From positions 1,488,001 through 1,552,000 of the forward strand of contig OY970298.1 in assembly GCA_963716215.1 (NCBI GenBank): a DNA stretch of 64,000 nt. The letters run 5' to 3'. The notes below the pieces were generated by a model, which made no database searches, was not told the DNA's origin, and saw nothing but the letters and a program-made list of their open reading frames with translations. Shown here one piece after another: positions 60,929 to 64,000 of this stretch; position 1 is the first letter of the stretch; the number at the start of each line of letters is the position of its first letter. Origin of the DNA: JACVRW01 sp963716215 (lineage in GTDB: Bacteria > Actinomycetota > Thermoleophilia > Solirubrobacterales > Thermoleophilaceae). A program made the translations under genes and the position numbers.

Positions 60929-61839
60929 TGTTCGCCGAGGAACGCGAGCCGGATAGCCCTGAGGACGACGCGCCGGAGGGCGCGAGCCCCGAGGGCGCCC
61001 CGGGCGAGCCCGGCGAGAGCACGCCGGCACCCGACGAGGACGCCGCGGTAGGCCCCGAGATCGAGGGCATCGACGCGCTGTCCGCCGCGGCCGAGGGCGA
61101 GGAGCCCGCGGCCGAGGAGGAAGAGGCTCCCGCCGCAGAGCCGGAAGAGGCTCCTGCGGCCGAGCAGGAAGAGGCTCCCGCCGCAGAGGGCGAGGAGGCC
61201 CCCGCGGACGCCGAGGCTGCTGCGGAGCGCCGCCCGCGCCGCGAGGCAAGCTCCGAGGAGACCGAGGACGAGGTCATCCCCGGCATGCACCTCGAGCCCG
61301 ACCTGGTGCTCGAGGAGCAGGCGCGCGAGGACGACGAGTTCGGCAAGTACGCGGAGGACGGGGCCTACGGCGACGACGAGGGCGGGGACGAGGCAGGCGA
61401 GGACGGCGCCGAGCCGCAGCCGGTGGAGTACACGCCGCTGGACCTGGCCGCCGACGCCCGCTACCGGGCCACCGGCAAGCGCAAGAGCGCCATCGCGCGC
61501 GTGATCCTGAGGCCCGGCGAGGGGACCTTCAACGTCAACGGACGCCACCTCGACGAGTACTTCCCGCGCGTGAAGCTGCAGCGCGTGGCGCGCCAGCCGC
61601 TGGAGGCGGCCGGCTACAACACGCGCCTCGATGTCGTGGCCCGCATCCACGGCGGCGGAACCTCCGCCCAGGCCACCGCGCTGCGCCACGGGATCGCCCG
61701 TGCGCTCGTGGAGGCCGACCCGGCACTACGCGGCGAGCTCAAACGCCGCGGCTACCTGACGCGCGATCCGCGCGTGAAGGAGCGCAAGAAGGCCGGGCTG
61801 AAGAAGGCCCGCAAGCGGCCGCAGTTCTCCAAGCGCTAG
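60928..61839 (+). CDS. rpsI: 30S ribosomal protein S9 with long acidic N-terminal extension
   Basis: Small-subunit protein of 303 residues, whereas S9 is usually 130-170. The canonical core begins near residue 177 (ARYRATGKRKSAIARV) and ends with the conserved KRPQFSKR tail that reaches toward P-site tRNA. Residues 1-175 are Glu/Asp/Ala/Pro-rich and disordered, with four 8-residue repeats EEAPAAEx (about 65-96, 61120-61215). The frame is open throughout and overlaps rplM as TGATG, so the extension is translated unless an internal start is used. Shorter acidic extensions occur in other actinobacteria. Confidence 0.95.
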   Translation: MFAEEREPDSPEDDAPEGASPEGAPGEPGESTPAPDEDAAVGPEIEGIDALSAAAEGEEPAAEEEEAPAAEPEEAPAAEQEEAPAAEGEEAPADAEAAAERRPRREASSEETEDEVIPGMHLEPDLVLEEQAREDDEFGKYAEDGAYGDDEGGDEAGEDGAEPQPVEYTPLDLAADARYRATGKRKSAIARVILRPGEGTFNVNGRHLDEYFPRVKLQRVARQPLEAAGYNTRLDVVARIHGGGTSAQATALRHGIARALVEADPALRGELKRRGYLTRDPRVKERKKAGLKKARKRPQFSKR

Positions 61840-61846
61840 ACCGCCC

Positions 61847-63175
61847 GTGGGGGCGCGCGCCGGGGACACCGCTCCCCGCAAGCTGTTCGGCACCGATGGC
61901 GTTCGCGGCGTAGCCGGGGAGTTCCTGACCGCCGAGCTGGCCACGGCGCTCGGCCGCGCGGCCGCGGCGATCTCGGACGAGGACGCGCCCCAGGTGCTGA
62001 TCGTGCGCGACACGCGCGAGTCGGGCGAGATGCTCGAAGCCGCGCTCGCGGCCGGGGTCGCCGCCGGCGGCGGGCACGCCCTGCTCGGCGGCGTGCTGCC
62101 CACTCCCGGCGCCTCGCTGCTGGTGCGCCGCTACGGGTTCGACCTGGCGGCCGTCGTGTCTGCGTCGCACAACCCCTACGAGGACAACGGGATCAAGTTC
62201 TTCGGGCCTCAGGGCACCAAGTTGGACGACGCCCAGGAGGCCGAGATCGAGCGCCTGCTCGAGGTGCCGGCTGCGGCCCGGCTCGGCCGTGTGAGGGAGC
62301 TGCACGGCGCCCCGGCCGACTACCTGCGCGAGCTCGAGGCGCGCTTCGCCGACCTCCAGCTCGACGGCGTGAAGGTCCTGCTCGACTGCGCCAACGGGGC
62401 GACGCACCGGGTGGCCCCGGAGATCTTCCGGCGACTCGGCGCGGACGTGGACGCCGTGGCGGTCGAGCCGGACGGGCGCAACATCAACCGCGACTGCGGC
62501 TCCACCCATGTCGAGCAGCTCGCGGAGCAGCTCGACGGCCACGCCATCGGCTTCGCCTTCGACGGTGACGGGGACCGCGTGCTGGCGATCGACCGCAACG
62601 GCGCGGTCGTGGACGGCGACGAGCTGCTGGCTTTGTCCGCGCTGCACCTGCGCGACCACGAGCGCCTCCCCGGGAACGGCGTGGCCGTGACCGTGATGAC
62701 CAACTACGGCTTCCACCAGGCGATGCGCGAGCACGGGGTGGAGGTGGCGACCACGCCGGTCGGCGACCGCCACGTCCTGGCCGAGCTGCTGAGGCGCGGC
62801 TGGGCGCTCGGCGGGGAGCAGTCGGGCCACATCATCGACGCCGGCTTCGTGCCCGCCGGCGACGGCACGGCGGCCGCGCTGCTGGCCCTCGAGGCGCTGG
62901 CCGGCCGCGACCTGGCCGACCGCGACGCGATGCGCAAGCTGCCGCAGCGTCTGGTCAACGTGCGGGTGCCCGATCGCGACGCGCTGGAGGGTGCCGACGA
63001 GGTCTGGGCGGCCGTCGAAGCGGCGGGTGCGCGTCTCGAAGGGCGGGGCCGGGTACTAGTACGTTCGTCCGGTACGGAGCCGCTAATCCGCATTATGGTC
63101 GAGGCTCCGGGTGCCGATGAGTGTGAGGAGATAGTGCAAGCGCTGGCGAAAACCGTGGAATCGTGCGTACGCTGA
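61847..63175 (+). CDS. glmM: Phosphoglucosamine mutase
   Basis: Converts glucosamine-6-phosphate to glucosamine-1-phosphate for peptidoglycan; 442 residues. The phospho-Ser loop is VSASHNPYEDNG (Ser107), the metal loop is AFDGDGDRVL, the sugar loop GGEQSGHII and the phosphate loop VRSSGTEPLIRI. The start GTG 61847 lies seven bases after the rpsI stop, so it may read through from the ribosomal operon. glmS follows, giving consecutive steps to UDP-GlcNAc. Confidence 0.97.
   Translation: MGARAGDTAPRKLFGTDGVRGVAGEFLTAELATALGRAAAAISDEDAPQVLIVRDTRESGEMLEAALAAGVAAGGGHALLGGVLPTPGASLLVRRYGFDLAAVVSASHNPYEDNGIKFFGPQGTKLDDAQEAEIERLLEVPAAARLGRVRELHGAPADYLRELEARFADLQLDGVKVLLDCANGATHRVAPEIFRRLGADVDAVAVEPDGRNINRDCGSTHVEQLAEQLDGHAIGFAFDGDGDRVLAIDRNGAVVDGDELLALSALHLRDHERLPGNGVAVTVMTNYGFHQAMREHGVEVATTPVGDRHVLAELLRRGWALGGEQSGHIIDAGFVPAGDGTAAALLALEALAGRDLADRDAMRKLPQRLVNVRVPDRDALEGADEVWAAVEAAGARLEGRGRVLVRSSGTEPLIRIMVEAPGADECEEIVQALAKTVESCVR
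63168..63173 (+). promoter_or_regulatory. -10 box for glmS (leaderless)
   Basis: TACGCT at the end of glmM lies 9 bases before the glmS ATG at 63183. Confidence 0.4.
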
Positions 63176-63182
63176 GTCGGTC

Positions 63183-64000
<818 letters not shown>

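Overview
The window is a gene-dense, very GC-rich chromosomal segment read in both directions. About 77 protein genes can be supported, with short spacers and many 4-base stop/start overlaps (ATGA, GTGA, TTGA). The gene set includes the CysO/Mec/MoeZ/CysM cysteine route, GuaB3, Rrf2-SufC-SufD, TldD/TldE, HU and Tat. Together with the GC content and TANNNT boxes placed 6-12 bases before start codons, this points to an actinobacterium. A Thermoleophilia/Solirubrobacterales-type lineage is my best guess, from family content only. I see no prophage, CRISPR array, insertion sequence, tRNA or rRNA.

Layout: 0-5 kb (mostly -) carries sufD (cut by the left edge), sufC, an Rrf2 regulator with a palindromic operator on its promoter, a SCO protein, a thioesterase (+) and a two-component system. 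5.4-12.3 kb is a sulfur region: rhodanese-ThiF activator, sulfur carrier CysO, GNAT, cupin, a membrane protein, CysM and the JAMM protease Mec. A minus-strand operon of two Tat-type ferritin-like proteins, a secreted glycosidase-like protein and tatA sits inside it. 12.3-19 kb has enoyl-CoA hydratase and two acyl-CoA dehydrogenases, a metalloprotease-like/beta-propeller pair, DUF1802 and a TrhA-type membrane protein. 19-27 kb has a beta-hydroxyacid dehydrogenase with hyuB-hyuA, a flavin reductase, nadB and a histone-deacetylase-like hydrolase. 27-31 kb has a zinc-ribbon/SPOR protein, glycosyltransferase, asparagine synthetase and a Flp-type pilin. 31.8-39 kb: murI-rph-rdgB-CDF transporter, a roadblock-like protein and tldD-tldE. 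39-46 kb: HU, pyrF, LysM protein, D,D-carboxypeptidase, PfkB sugar kinase, guaB3, guaA. 46-58 kb is a run of small accessory genes, a second two-component system with an ABC exporter, and an ECF sigma/membrane partner pair. 58-64 kb: GGDEF protein, cupin, M23 peptidase behind a c-di-AMP riboswitch, rplM-rpsI, glmM and glmS (cut by the right edge).

The most unusual content is non-coding. A composite repeat of roughly 290 bp occurs at 5.03-5.32 kb and, inverted, at 31.3-31.7 kb. It has a 43-bp palindromic core, and one hairpin module is amplified into a tandem array upstream of murI. A second palindromic repeat supplies the 3' ends of two unrelated genes (16.7 and 50.5 kb). A 16-bp promoter-like motif is shared by the sulfur-activating enzyme and cysM. 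CysO ends in Gly-Gly-Ala-Arg, so it would need trimming, presumably by Mec, before it could carry sulfur. Ribosomal protein S9 has an acidic N-terminal extension of about 175 residues.
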